From assembly GCF_037071985.1 (NCBI RefSeq), contig NZ_JAXHDF010000001.1:516703-580702 (forward strand): a stretch of 64,000 bases of DNA. The letters run 5' to 3'. The notes under the pieces were generated by a model, which saw only the letters and a list, made by a program, of their open reading frames with translations, was not told where the DNA came from and made no database searches. This DNA is from Pseudogracilibacillus sp037071985 (lineage in GTDB: Bacteria > Bacillota > Bacilli > Bacillales > Amphibacillaceae). This document shows, piece by piece, positions 51,520 to 61,598 of this stretch. The stretch's first letter is position 1. Each line of letters starts with the position of its first letter. A program made the position numbers and the translations under genes.

Positions 51520-52408
51520 CTTTGTTGTCCGAACTGGAACGATTATACAAGGAAAATGGAATAATAAAAAATATACGGTAGTCCGAAAAATTGGCGCTGG
51601 TATGATTGGTACTGTTTACTTATGCCGAATGCAAAATCGACTCGTTGCTCTAAAAATGAGTGATCAAGCAATTTCAATGACGGCGGAAGTAAATGTACTT
51701 AAGTCGTTAAACAAGGTTCAAGATAACCGTCTTGGACCTTTTTTATTAGATGTCGATGATTGGGAGTATCAAGAAAACCGAACATATTCTTTTTATGTAA
51801 TGGAATATATTAATGGTATAAGTATGGAGGAATTTGTTAGAAAGAATGGATATGAGTGGATAGGTGTTTTTTTGATTCAGATGTTGGAACAGTTAGAGAA
51901 ACTTCATCAGACAGGTTGGATATTTGGGGATTTAAAAAACGACAATATTTTAATAACTAGCTCACCTCCACTCGTTCGGTTTGTTGACGTAGGGGGGACG
52001 ACAAAGAGTGGGAGGTCTATTAAAGAGTATTCAGAGTTTTATGATCGTGCTTATTGGCATCTTGGAGCAAGAGAAGCTGAACCAAGTTATGATTTATTTG
52101 CGATGGTGATGGTAGTACTAGCTATTTTTTATCCTAAAAAGTTTAAACGTAATCACGATTCAAAAACTTTACTAATATCTAGATTAAACGCTATTCCGGA
52201 ATTACGCTTATACAATAGAAGTTTACAAAAAGCAGTTTTCGGAAAATATGCATCTGCAAAAGAAATGAAAGATGAATTAATGCATTTGATGATTAAACAG
52301 CAATCAAAGGCAAAAAGAAAAGAGAATAAGCCGAGTTATTTAGTTGAGGCTTTTCTAATTATAGTGGCGTCTGGGACCTATTATTTTGTATTACAAATGC
52401 TACTTTAA
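51491..52408 (+). CDS. yabT: Membrane-anchored serine/threonine kinase YabT
   Basis: A 305-residue Hanks-type kinase acting in sporulation and DNA-damage signalling in B. subtilis (substrates there include RecA and AbrB). A Gly-rich loop (KIGAGMIGTVYL), VALKMSD, then GDLKNDNIL as the catalytic loop and DVGG in the DFG position are all YabT-like. A single C-terminal transmembrane segment anchors it. I chose GTG 51491, with GGAGGG 10 nt upstream, inside yabS, because the family starts close to here. Confidence 0.92.
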   Translation: MAKNLQKKASFVVRTGTIIQGKWNNKKYTVVRKIGAGMIGTVYLCRMQNRLVALKMSDQAISMTAEVNVLKSLNKVQDNRLGPFLLDVDDWEYQENRTYSFYVMEYINGISMEEFVRKNGYEWIGVFLIQMLEQLEKLHQTGWIFGDLKNDNILITSSPPLVRFVDVGGTTKSGRSIKEYSEFYDRAYWHLGAREAEPSYDLFAMVMVVLAIFYPKKFKRNHDSKTLLISRLNAIPELRLYNRSLQKAVFGKYASAKEMKDELMHLMIKQQSKAKRKENKPSYLVEAFLIIVASGTYYFVLQMLL

Positions 52409-52518
52409 CAATTTGTTAATATTTTCAGTTCAGGAGATAAATAAATAGTGCTATTGAGTGACAAGCTTGAGTGAAAGTCGTTATAATACATAGTAGAAAT
52501 GTAAAGTTGGGATTATGT

Positions 52519-53952
52519 ATGAAAACAAAGGTGTTAGACTTTATAGTATCTCATCAACTTTTGGATAGAGGGAGCACTGTGCTCGTAGGAGTTTCAGGTG
52601 GGCCTGACTCTATGGCTCTGCTTCACTTTTTGAATTCAATAAAAGTGGATTGGAATTTAAATTTATGTGCTGTGACAGTGGATCATCAATTACGGAAAGG
52701 CGATTCAGAAGAGGATGTGGAATATGTCTGCAAGGTTTGTCAGGAATGGAATATTCCATTCGTTACAGCTGCTGTAGATGTAAAATCATATAAACGTAAT
52801 TATAAAGTGAGTACTCAAGTAGCAGCGAGAAAATTACGTTATGGTGTTTTTGCAGAACAAATGAAATTAAGGAAAGCAGATTATTTGGCACTTGGTCACC
52901 ATGGTGATGATCAGATTGAAACATTGCTAATGTCTCTTGCAAGAACTACTAATTTAAGCAGTTTACAAGGGATTCCTTTGAGAAGAGATTTTTGTCATGG
53001 CAAAATTATTCGTCCATTACTTAGTGTGACAAAAGAAGAGATCGAGCAATACTGTCAAGAAAACAAGATTTATCCCCGGATTGATGCCACAAATGAAGAT
53101 ACTACCTATACGCGGAATGATATCCGGCGTTCTATAGTTCCTAAATTAAAGGAAAGAAATAGTCGTTTACATACAACGATGCAATCCTTAAGTGAATCGT
53201 TGCAAGAAGATGAATCTTTTTTAATTAGTGAAGCAATAAAAACAGTTGAAAAAACAATTGAACTGGATAGAAACCAAAAAAAAGCTACACTTGATTTACC
53301 ACTTTTTCAAGAGGTACCGGTTCCTTTACAAAGACGTGCATATCGATTAACATTAGACTATCTATATGATAAAGTGCCTGAGCAATTAACATATATGCAT
53401 GAGGATATATTTTTGAATTTATTACACGAATATACAAATAATAAGGTTGTTCATTTTCCACAAAACCTTTTTATTGAAAGATCTTATCAAAAGATTTATT
53501 TTTATTTTCAAGATAAGGAAAAAAGGAGTCATGATTTTAATCAAACAGTTGATTGTATCCCCGCATGTATAACATTGCCGAACGGTGCAATAGTATCAAT
53601 ATCCTATATAGAAAAGCCCTCAACAGAAAATCAGAGCAAGTATACATTTATCTGCAATGAGGATCAGCTTTCTTTTCCGTTACACATACGTACTAGATTA
53701 CCGGGAGACCGGATGCGCTATGAAGGACTAAATGGCAGTAAAAAAATTAAGGATATTCTTATTGATGAAAAAATACCTCGCCATGAACGAGAGGATATGT
53801 ACATACTAACTGATAGTCGGAACAACATACTGTGGTTAATCGGCCTACGAAAAGCTGAATTACCTGAAACTAATGATCATAGACGGTATATATTAATTGA
53901 ATATAGAGAAACAAATGCCGAAATTACAGAGGAGGAAAAGGATGCAGAATGA
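52519..53952 (+). CDS. tilS: tRNA(Ile)-lysidine synthase TilS
   Basis: A 477-residue N-type PP-loop enzyme that converts C34 of tRNA-Ile(CAU) to lysidine. VGVSGGPDSMALL holds the ATP-pyrophosphatase motif SGGPDS (26-31). YLALGHHGDDQIET and the C-terminal PheRS-like domains with IRTRLPGDRMRYEGLNGSKKIKDILIDEKIPRHER follow. I chose ATG 52519; the frame continues upstream without a better site. It overlaps hpt by 11 bp. Confidence 0.95.
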   Translation: MKTKVLDFIVSHQLLDRGSTVLVGVSGGPDSMALLHFLNSIKVDWNLNLCAVTVDHQLRKGDSEEDVEYVCKVCQEWNIPFVTAAVDVKSYKRNYKVSTQVAARKLRYGVFAEQMKLRKADYLALGHHGDDQIETLLMSLARTTNLSSLQGIPLRRDFCHGKIIRPLLSVTKEEIEQYCQENKIYPRIDATNEDTTYTRNDIRRSIVPKLKERNSRLHTTMQSLSESLQEDESFLISEAIKTVEKTIELDRNQKKATLDLPLFQEVPVPLQRRAYRLTLDYLYDKVPEQLTYMHEDIFLNLLHEYTNNKVVHFPQNLFIERSYQKIYFYFQDKEKRSHDFNQTVDCIPACITLPNGAIVSISYIEKPSTENQSKYTFICNEDQLSFPLHIRTRLPGDRMRYEGLNGSKKIKDILIDEKIPRHEREDMYILTDSRNNILWLIGLRKAELPETNDHRRYILIEYRETNAEITEEEKDAE

Positions 53953-54478
53953 CATTCTAGAGGTATTGATCACCCAAGAAGAAATTGAAAATAAATGTGC
54001 AGAAATAGGGAAACAATTAACAGAAGAATATGAAGGTAAATTTCCCTTACTTATCGGTGTCCTAAAAGGAGCAACGCCGTTTATGGCGGACCTTTCCCGA
54101 CGGATTGATACCCATGTGGAGATGGACTTTATGGATGTATCCAGTTATGGAAGTGGTATGCGTTCCTCTGGAGAAGTAAAGATCTTGAAAGACTTAGATG
54201 CGAAGGTAGAGGGAAGAGATTTACTTATTGTCGAAGATATAATTGATAGTGGCTTAACATTAAGTTATCTCGTAGATCTATTTAAGTATCGGAAAGCAAA
54301 TTCCGTAAAGATTGTCACCCTTTTGGATAAGCCTGAGGGTAGAACGGCAAAAATTAAAGCAGATATTGTGGGATTCCAGGTACCAAATGAGTTTGTGGTA
54401 GGTTATGGGCTTGACTACAATGAAAGGTATCGTAATTTACCTTATATTGGGATATTGAAGCCTGAAATATATAAATAA
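53942..54478 (+). CDS. hpt: Hypoxanthine phosphoribosyltransferase
   Basis: A 178-residue purine-salvage enzyme. LIGVLKGATPFMADL (33-47), MDFMDVSSYG and the PRPP loop LLIVEDIIDSGLTL (about 93-106), then the C-terminal VGYGLDYNERYRNLPYIG. The start ATG 53942 has GAGGAGG 7 nt upstream and lies inside tilS, the usual tilS-hpt coupling before ftsH. Confidence 0.96.
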   Translation: MQNDILEVLITQEEIENKCAEIGKQLTEEYEGKFPLLIGVLKGATPFMADLSRRIDTHVEMDFMDVSSYGSGMRSSGEVKILKDLDAKVEGRDLLIVEDIIDSGLTLSYLVDLFKYRKANSVKIVTLLDKPEGRTAKIKADIVGFQVPNEFVVGYGLDYNERYRNLPYIGILKPEIYK

Positions 54479-54618
54479 TTAAAGGGTGAAATAACCCGTT
54501 AAAAGAGTAGATAAATCACAGGTAACAATAGAGAATTAGAAAGAGCAATTAGTTGTATTAACACTTTTTTCTATGTTACTATGTAATATAGTTTTCTCGC
54601 TTGGGAGGAGGTATGTAA

Positions 54619-56673
54619 ATGGACCGAATTTTTCGGAATATACTTTTTTATGCACTTATTTTTCTTGTATTAATTGGTGTAATAAGTTTGTTCAAGGGAC
54701 AAAATGAGCAAGCTGAAGAATATAATGTTCAACAATTTATGCAAGCGTTAGATAACGGTGAAATCGCAGAGATGACGATGCAGCCGAAAAATAAAATTAT
54801 ATGAATCTCGGGTGTACTTGAGAAAGATAAACAACCATTTATTGTTCAAGTGCCTGATAATACAGATGTAATTGCAACGATTACAGAAAAAGCAACTGAA
54901 CAAAGTGTTTTAAAAGTTGATCAAGAAGAGCAACCGAGTGCATTTGTTAACTTTTTAACAATGATGTTACCATTTTTAATCATCGGTTTGATTTTTTTCT
55001 TCATATTTACAAGAGCCCAAGGCGGCGGTGGTGGCGGCCGGGTAATGAATTTTGGTAAGAGTAAGGCAAAGCTTTACAATGAAGAAAAAGCAAAAGTCCG
55101 TTTTACAGATGTTGCTGGTGCAGATGAAGAAAAGCAAGAGTTAGTTGAGGTAGTTGAATTTCTAAAAGACCCTCGTAAATTTACAAAAGTCGGTGCACGT
55201 ATTCCAAAAGGGGTATTGTTAGTAGGACCTCCGGGAACTGGTAAGACATTACTTGCACGTGCAGTAGCCGGAGAAGCGGGAACACCGTTTTTCTCCATCA
55301 GTGGTTCAGACTTCGTTGAAATGTTTGTTGGGGTTGGTGCATCACGGGTACGTGATTTATTCGAAAATGCGAAAAAAAATGCCCCTTGTATTATTTTTAT
55401 TGATGAGATTGATGCAGTAGGTAGACAGCGTGGAGCCGGTCTTGGTGGTGGTCACGATGAACGTGAGCAAACACTTAACCAACTTCTTGTTGAGATGGAC
55501 GGGTTTGATGCAAACGAAGGAATTATCATGATTGCTGCAACAAACCGACCAGATATTTTAGACCCTGCTCTATTACGTCCTGGACGTTTTGATCGACAGA
55601 TACCTGTTAACCAACCAGATGTAAAGGGTCGGGAAGAAGTCTTAAAAGTTCACGCAAGAAATAAACCTCTTGCTGAAGATATTAATTTAAAAACGATAGC
55701 AATGCGGACACCTGGATTTTCAGGTGCGGATTTGGAAAACTTACTAAATGAAGCAGCGTTAGTTACTGCAAGACATGATGGTAAAGTTATTACAATGGAA
55801 GAAATTGACGAAGCAATTGATCGCGTTATTGCTGGTCCAGCGAAAAAGAGCCGAGTCATTTCTGAGAAAGAACGAAAAATTGTCGCTTATCATGAGAGTG
55901 GACACACCGTTATTGGAATGGTGTTAGATGATGCAGATACGGTGCATAAGGTAACAATTGTGCCACGAGGTCAAGCTGGAGGATATGCAGTTATGCTTCC
56001 GAAAGAAGACCGTTATATCGTTACACGACCTGAATTATTTGATCGAATTACTGGCCTTCTTGGAGGGCGTGTTGCTGAAGAAATTATCTTCGGTAGAGAT
56101 CATGTAAGTACAGGAGCATCAAATGACTTCCAACGTGCTACAGCTATTGCTAATAAAATGATTACCGAATACGGTATGAGTGAAAAAATAGGACCTACTC
56201 AATTTAATGGTAGTGGAAATAGCGAAGTTTTCTTAGGCCGTGATATTAATAGCGAAAAGAATTATAGTGATGCTATTGCTCATGAAATTGATGTAGAAAC
56301 GCAAAGCTTTATCAACAATTGCTATGAGCGAGCAAAACAAATTTTAACAGAAAACCGCGATAAGTTAGAGTTAATCGCTGAAAAACTGCTTGAAGTGGAA
56401 ACATTAGATGCAGATCAGATTAAATCTTTATTCGAAAAAGGTGTTATGCCTGAGCCGGCCTCTCCGACAGAAGATGGAGAAGTTCCAATCGAAGCTGAAA
56501 CCGAAGAACTGCAAGCTTCTAAGGAAAACGGTGTGAAAGTGAATATCACATCGAAAGACGAAGATGCAGAGCCGGATAATTATGAAGAATCAAAAGAAAA
56601 AGCGAACAGACGAGATGATGAAGATGGAGATTCTTCTTCTGACCTTGTTGATGACGTAAAAAAACCAGAATAA
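54619..56673 (+). pseudogene. ftsH: ftsH: ATP-dependent zinc metalloprotease gene interrupted by an in-frame TGA
   Basis: The reading frame encodes a full FtsH: TM1 near 7-26, an extracytoplasmic domain, TM2 near 113-131, Walker A GPPGTGKT (203-210), IIFIDEIDAVGRQ, the second region of homology and the zinc site HESGH (425-429), with an acidic tail. Codon 62 (54802-54804) is TGA. Homology resumes at once in the same frame (ISGVLEKDKQPFIVQVP). An intact gene would give 684 residues. A GTG at 54850 could restart translation without TM1. Possible causes are a nonsense mutation (for example CGA or TGG to TGA), a sequencing error, or readthrough. The rest of the gene is intact and GGGAGGAGG precedes ATG 54619. 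Confidence 0.8.
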
Positions 56674-56681
56674 ATTATAGC

Positions 56682-56721
56682 AAAAAATCCTTTCATTTAA
56701 ATAAATGGAAGGATTTTTTAT
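56682..56721 (+). terminator. Terminator of ftsH
   Basis: AAAAAATCCTTTCATTTA (56682-56699) pairs with TAAATGGAAGGATTTTTT (56702-56719) with one G-T or mismatch position. The stem is about 17 bp. Confidence 0.9.
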
Positions 56722-56945
56722 TGGTTCAAGATATGGAATAGCTTAGCCTTCTTCTCACCCTGCTCGTTTTACACTAGTTCTGGATTACGAAATAATATTC
56801 TTACTTCGGCTAATTTTAATAGATAGAATATGGGTTGTTTAAATATCGTATAAATCTGTGTTATGTGGAGGACTAATCGTTCATAATTATTCTGCCTATA
56901 TGGTATATTAAATTTATAGTTTGGTGTGAGGAGAGTGAAGGGAAT

Positions 56946-57725
56946 ATGATATTTGTACTGGATATCGGAAACACAAATACCGTTCTCGGGGTGTTCCAAG
57001 ATAATCAATTAAAATATGAATGGCGAATCCAAACCGACCGACATAAAACGGAAGATGAATTTGGAATGTTAATTAAGTCTTTATTTGATTATAAAAAAAT
57101 TGATTTTGCTGATATAGAAGGAATTATTATTTCATCAGTTGTTCCTCCAATTATGAAAGCACTTGAAAAAATGTGTGAGATTTATTTTAATATTAAACCA
57201 TTGGTAGTAGGTAGTGAACAAGTGAACACATATTTAGAAATAAAATACCCACAACCAAAAGAAATTGGAGCAGATCGAATTGTAAATGCAGTCGGTGCTA
57301 TTCAAATGTATGATACTCCATTGATAATCATTGATTTTGGAACAGCAACTACTTTCTGTTACGTAGATGAACACCAAGCATATCATGGAGGTATTATTAC
57401 TCCCGGCATCAAAATATCGATGGATGCTTTATATAGCCACGCTTCTAAATTACCAAAAATCGAAATTGAACGACCTGAAAATATTATCGGGCAATCAACC
57501 GTAGAAGCAATGCAATCCGGTGTGTACTATGGGTATGTTGCACAAGTTGATGGAATAGTGAACCGTATGAAAGCTCAGACTAAAAATAACCCTACTATTA
57601 TAGCTACTGGTGGACTTGCATCGTTAATTGCCGGTGAGTCCGAGACGATTCAACATATTGAAACACATCTTACTTTAAAAGGGTTGTATTATATATACTG
57701 TCAAAATAAAACAACAAAGGAATGA
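56946..57725 (+). CDS. coaX: Type III pantothenate kinase
   Basis: A 259-residue ASKHA-fold kinase for the first step of CoA synthesis. The N-terminal MIFVLDIGNTNTVLGVF phosphate-binding loop, DRIVNAVGA (about 105-113), DFGTATTFCYVD and GGIITPGIKIS are diagnostic of CoaX. GAGGAGAG precedes ATG 56946. It is followed by hslO, 7 bp after the stop, so the two are probably co-transcribed. Confidence 0.96.
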   Translation: MIFVLDIGNTNTVLGVFQDNQLKYEWRIQTDRHKTEDEFGMLIKSLFDYKKIDFADIEGIIISSVVPPIMKALEKMCEIYFNIKPLVVGSEQVNTYLEIKYPQPKEIGADRIVNAVGAIQMYDTPLIIIDFGTATTFCYVDEHQAYHGGIITPGIKISMDALYSHASKLPKIEIERPENIIGQSTVEAMQSGVYYGYVAQVDGIVNRMKAQTKNNPTIIATGGLASLIAGESETIQHIETHLTLKGLYYIYCQNKTTKE

Positions 57726-57732
57726 AATTTTT

Positions 57733-58611
57733 ATGCAAGATTATATTGTGAAATCAACTGTGTATGATGGAATGGTACGTGCATATGCAGCGCGCAGTAC
57801 GGCATTAGTAGAAGAAGCTCGTCAAAGACAAGATACGTGGGCGACTGCTTCTGCGGCATTAGGGCGCACACTTACGATAACAGCCTTAATGGGTGCGATG
57901 TTAAAAGGCGAGGATACGTTAACGGTAAAAGTAGAAGGAAATGGTCCTATAGGCGCTATCATAGCAGATGGTAATGCTAAAGGGGAGGTACGAGGTTATG
58001 TCATTAATCCTCATGTCGATTTTCAACTAAACGTACAAGGAAAACTCGATGTGAAAAGAGCAGTAGGTGAGGAAGGTACATTAAGTGTCGTCAAAGATCT
58101 TGGATTGAAAGACTATTTTACTGGACAAGTTCCAATCATCTCTGGAGAAATTAGTGAGGACTTTACATACTACCTTGCAAACTCGGAACAAATTCCATCC
58201 GCAGTTGGTGCAGGAGTTTTAATTAATCCAGATCATTCTGTATTAGCTGCAGGAGGATTTATTATTCAGCTCATGCCTGGCGCGAGTGACGAACTTGTCG
58301 CGAAACTGGAGAAACGAATTGAAAATTTCCCACCAATCTCTAATCTCGTCAGAGAAGGGAATAATCCAGAACAAATTTTAGAAAAACTATTTACGGATGA
58401 AAACATTCTTTTTCATGAAAGAGTACCGATAAAATTTCAATGTAAATGTTCTAAAGAGAGAATGGAAAATGCCATTGCAGGTCTTGGTAAAGAGGAGATT
58501 AAAAATATGATCGAAGAAGATCATGGGGCAGAAGCGACATGTCATTTTTGTAACGAAGTGTACCATCTATCGGAGGAAGAATTAAAGGCTCTTTTGGAAA
58601 AAATGAACTAA
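57733..58611 (+). CDS. hslO: Redox-regulated chaperone Hsp33
   Basis: A 292-residue holdase activated by oxidative unfolding. The C-terminal redox zinc centre is FQCKCS and CHFC, the CxC...CxxC arrangement. The N-terminal body shows RAYAARSTALVEEAR and VEGNGPIGAIIADGNAKGEVRGY. The RBS is weak (AAAGGAATG), and coupling with coaX is likely. The prsA-like yacD that follows in B. subtilis is absent. Confidence 0.96.
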   Translation: MQDYIVKSTVYDGMVRAYAARSTALVEEARQRQDTWATASAALGRTLTITALMGAMLKGEDTLTVKVEGNGPIGAIIADGNAKGEVRGYVINPHVDFQLNVQGKLDVKRAVGEEGTLSVVKDLGLKDYFTGQVPIISGEISEDFTYYLANSEQIPSAVGAGVLINPDHSVLAAGGFIIQLMPGASDELVAKLEKRIENFPPISNLVREGNNPEQILEKLFTDENILFHERVPIKFQCKCSKERMENAIAGLGKEEIKNMIEEDHGAEATCHFCNEVYHLSEEELKALLEKMN

Positions 58612-58691
58612 ATAATAGTTGACAAAACCTTGAGGGCAAGATATATTATAAATAAATCCTATAAATTTACTGTGAATTAGGAGGAATTAGG

Positions 58692-59615
58692 ATGAGAGTG
58701 GCAAATGATATTGCTGGTTTAATTGGGGAAACACCTATTGTTAAATTAAACCGCACAGTTGATGAAAATAGTGCAGATATATATTTAAAATTAGAATTTT
58801 TTAACCCGGGAAGTTCTGTAAAAGACCGAATTGCTTTGGCGATGATTGAACGCGCTGAAGAAGAGGGTGTAATTAAACCTGGAGATACAATCGTAGAGCC
58901 GACGAGTGGTAATACTGGAATTGGGTTAGCTCTTGTCGCAGCTGCTAAAGGGTATAAATTGGTAGTTGTTATGCCAGATACAATGAGTCAGGAACGTCGA
59001 AACTTACTACGTGCTTATGGTGCAGAACTGTACTTAACACCTGGAGCAAACGGTATGAAGGGTGCCATTGAAAAGGCAGAGCAATTAAAAGAAGAACATG
59101 GCTATTTTATGCCTCAACAATTTAGAAATGAAGCAAATCCTCAAGTGCATGCACGCACAACAGGAGAAGAAATTGTAAAACAAATGCCTGATGGTATCGA
59201 TGGTTTCGTTTCTGGTATCGGAACTGGTGGAACGATTACAGGTGCCGGTAAAGTATTAAAAGAGCATTTTAAAGATGTTAAAATATATGCAGTTGAACCA
59301 GTTGATTCACCTGTATTGTCTGGTGGTTCTCCAGGTCCTCATAAGATCCAAGGAATCGGTGCAGGATTTGTTCCAGAAGTTTTAAATACAGAAATTTATG
59401 ATGAAATTATTCAAATTTCAAATGAAGAAGCATTTGAAGCATCCCGTGAAACAGCCCAAAAAGAGGGAGTCTTAGGTGGGATTTCATCAGGTGCGGCAAT
59501 CGCTGCTGCTAAGAAAGTAGCTAAAGAATTAGGTAAAGGTAAAAAGGTATTGGCTATCCTTCCTGATAATGGAGAGCGTTATTTATCAACAGCACTTTAC
59601 CAATTTGATGAATAA
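58692..59615 (+). CDS. cysK: Cysteine synthase (O-acetylserine thiol-lyase)
   Basis: A 307-residue PLP enzyme forming cysteine from O-acetylserine and sulfide. FNPGSSVKDRIA contains the Schiff-base Lys (about 43), followed by PTSGNTGIGLA, GIGTGGTITGAGKVL and GGISSGAAIAAA. AGGAGGAATTAGG precedes ATG 58692. The 80-bp leader is too short for an S-box or T-box. The pab genes that follow in B. subtilis are missing. Confidence 0.97.
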   Translation: MRVANDIAGLIGETPIVKLNRTVDENSADIYLKLEFFNPGSSVKDRIALAMIERAEEEGVIKPGDTIVEPTSGNTGIGLALVAAAKGYKLVVVMPDTMSQERRNLLRAYGAELYLTPGANGMKGAIEKAEQLKEEHGYFMPQQFRNEANPQVHARTTGEEIVKQMPDGIDGFVSGIGTGGTITGAGKVLKEHFKDVKIYAVEPVDSPVLSGGSPGPHKIQGIGAGFVPEVLNTEIYDEIIQISNEEAFEASRETAQKEGVLGGISSGAAIAAAKKVAKELGKGKKVLAILPDNGERYLSTALYQFDE

Positions 59616-59651
59616 TTTCATATAGACATAAAGAATGTTTTACTTATATTG

Positions 59652-59692
59652 AAAGATCCGAATCTAGTTTGAATTGATTCGGATCTTTTGCT
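59652..59692 (+). terminator. Terminator of cysK
   Basis: AAAGATCCGAATC pairs with GATTCGGATCTTTT around an 11-nt loop. Confidence 0.8.
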
Positions 59693-59884
59693 TTGTTCGC
59701 GTTTTTTCAGGATCGCCAACTCTAGATAGATGTTATTATGTATTAATGAGAAATCCTTCATATAAAAATTCTTTTTTTCTGAAGTGAAAATAAATCAATG
59801 TTTGTTCTGTTTATGTTAAACTGGTTTAAAAGAAATTTTTACAGAGAATGATTAGTGCAAGTTTACGCAGGAGAAGGATAGAAT

Positions 59885-60712
59885 ATGTACTTAAAAACAA
59901 AGACAAAAATACTTCATTTAACAGAAAGAACCCATGTGATGGGCATTTTAAATATTACGCCAGATTCTTTTTCTGACGGAGGTAATTACACGTCGATTAA
60001 AAAAGCAATTGAACAAGCGAAGAAAATGCAAGCGGATGGTGCAGATATTATTGATATCGGTGGAGAATCGACAAGGCCTGATCATAAACCGGTAGATGTG
60101 GAAGAAGAGCTGGATCGAGTCATTCCAGTAATCCGCGCAATAAAAAACGAGTTAGATATCCCGATTTCGATTGATACGTATAAAGCAGAAACAGCAAGAA
60201 GAGCGATTGAAGCAGGCGCAGATATTATTAATGATATCTGGGGTGCAAAAATGGATCCTAAAATGGCAGAAGTTGCTTCCGTATATAATGTACCGATTAT
60301 TCTAATGCATAATCGGAACGATAAAAATTACTCTTCCTTAATTGACGATATGATTGCTGACTTAAATGGAAGTATTGCAATTGTAAAGGATGCCGGGGTT
60401 AAAGATGAAAACATTGTCCTTGATCCCGGAATTGGATTTGCAAAGGAATCTGAAGATAATTATAAGGTGATGAGACATTTGGAAAAGTTTCATCAATTAA
60501 ATTACCCATTGCTTTTAGGTGCTTCCCGTAAATCGTTTATAGAAAAAATTATTGATGCTACACCAGAGGAAAGAGATACTGCTACTGGGGCTACTACCTG
60601 TTTAGGAATTTCAAAAGGAGTTCAAATTGTACGTGTACATGATGTGAAGCGGACGGTGGAGCTTGCAAAAATGATGGACGCCATGTTGAAAGGGGTCGGC
60701 TTAAATGGATAA
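59885..60712 (+). CDS. folP: Dihydropteroate synthase
   Basis: A 275-residue TIM-barrel enzyme joining pABA to the pterin diphosphate, the sulfonamide target. MGILNITPDSFSDGGNY (19-35), DIIDIGGESTRPDH and GIGFAKESEDNY, LLGASRKSFI are family motifs. AGGAGAAGGATAG precedes ATG 59885. It overlaps folB by 8 bp and heads a folate operon lacking the usual pabB, pabA and pabC. Confidence 0.97.
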   Translation: MYLKTKTKILHLTERTHVMGILNITPDSFSDGGNYTSIKKAIEQAKKMQADGADIIDIGGESTRPDHKPVDVEEELDRVIPVIRAIKNELDIPISIDTYKAETARRAIEAGADIINDIWGAKMDPKMAEVASVYNVPIILMHNRNDKNYSSLIDDMIADLNGSIAIVKDAGVKDENIVLDPGIGFAKESEDNYKVMRHLEKFHQLNYPLLLGASRKSFIEKIIDATPEERDTATGATTCLGISKGVQIVRVHDVKRTVELAKMMDAMLKGVGLNG

Positions 60713-61073
60713 GATTTTGCTGAATAGGATCGAGTTTTATGGATTCCATGGAGTTTTTCCAGAAGAAAAAAAGCTAGGCCAGCGTTTTATTATTGATTTA
60801 GAGCTCGAAACTCCATTAGAGACTGCTGGAAAGACAGATGATATGAATGATTCCATTGATTACGGTGAAGTATATGGAATCGTTAAAGAGATTGTGGAAG
60901 GTGAACCGAAAGATTTAATCGAAGCGGTAGCAGAGACGATGGCGGCTACCTTATTCCAAATGTTTAAAACGTTAGAAGCATGCCGAATTAAAGTAACAAA
61001 ACCGGATCCGCCAATTCAAGGTCATTATGAATCTGTAGCAGTAGAAATATACAGGGAGCGTAATAATGAATAA
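60705..61073 (+). CDS. folB: Dihydroneopterin aldolase
   Basis: A 122-residue enzyme that cleaves dihydroneopterin. It opens DKILLNRIEFYGFHGVFPEEKKLGQRF (catalytic Glu near 21) and has DSIDYGEVYGIVKEIVEG and Lys in RIKVTKPDPPIQG near 100. It overlaps folP and folK (8 bp each), so translation is coupled throughout. Confidence 0.96.
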   Translation: MDKILLNRIEFYGFHGVFPEEKKLGQRFIIDLELETPLETAGKTDDMNDSIDYGEVYGIVKEIVEGEPKDLIEAVAETMAATLFQMFKTLEACRIKVTKPDPPIQGHYESVAVEIYRERNNE

Positions 61074-61569
61074 TATAGCTTATATTGGATTAGGCTCGAA
61101 TATCGAACCGAGAGACACGTATTTAAATGAAGCTATTCAAATGTTGGAAAGTAATCCGAAAATTAATTTAGAAAAACAGTCTTCCATTTATGAAACTGCT
61201 CCAGTCGGATATACAGAACAGGATTCATTTTTAAATATGGTAATTGAAATCAACACATCATTAAAGAGTATCGATTTATTAAAAGTATGCCAAGAAGTTG
61301 AACAAGAGTTAGGTCGAAAGCGAACGATAAAGAATGGTCCACGGACTATAGATCTGGACATCTTGTTCTATAATAGAGAATATAGGTATTCAGAAATATT
61401 GCAGCTTCCACATCCACGAATTCATGAGCGTGCTTTTGTATTGGTGCCGCTCTGTGAAATTGCATCTGATCTATCCATGCCAACATCAGGGATGCCGGTC
61501 AGTGATTTGTTATCGGATTTACCGGAAAAGGAAAAAAGTGATGTTGTAAAATGGGAAAAAATAAAATGA
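61066..61569 (+). CDS. folK: 2-amino-4-hydroxy-6-hydroxymethyldihydropteridine pyrophosphokinase
   Basis: A 167-residue HPPK making the pterin diphosphate used by FolP. IAYIGLGSNIEPRDTYLNEAI, ETAPVGYTEQDSFLNMV, then ELGRKRTIKNGPRTIDLDILFY (metal-binding Asp pair) and LPHPRIHERAFVLVPL are diagnostic. It is the last intact gene of the folate operon. A decayed dusB follows at once. Confidence 0.96.
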   Translation: MNNIAYIGLGSNIEPRDTYLNEAIQMLESNPKINLEKQSSIYETAPVGYTEQDSFLNMVIEINTSLKSIDLLKVCQEVEQELGRKRTIKNGPRTIDLDILFYNREYRYSEILQLPHPRIHERAFVLVPLCEIASDLSMPTSGMPVSDLLSDLPEKEKSDVVKWEKIK

Positions 61570-61598
61570 TTATATATATAGAAGAAAAGGAGTGTGAA

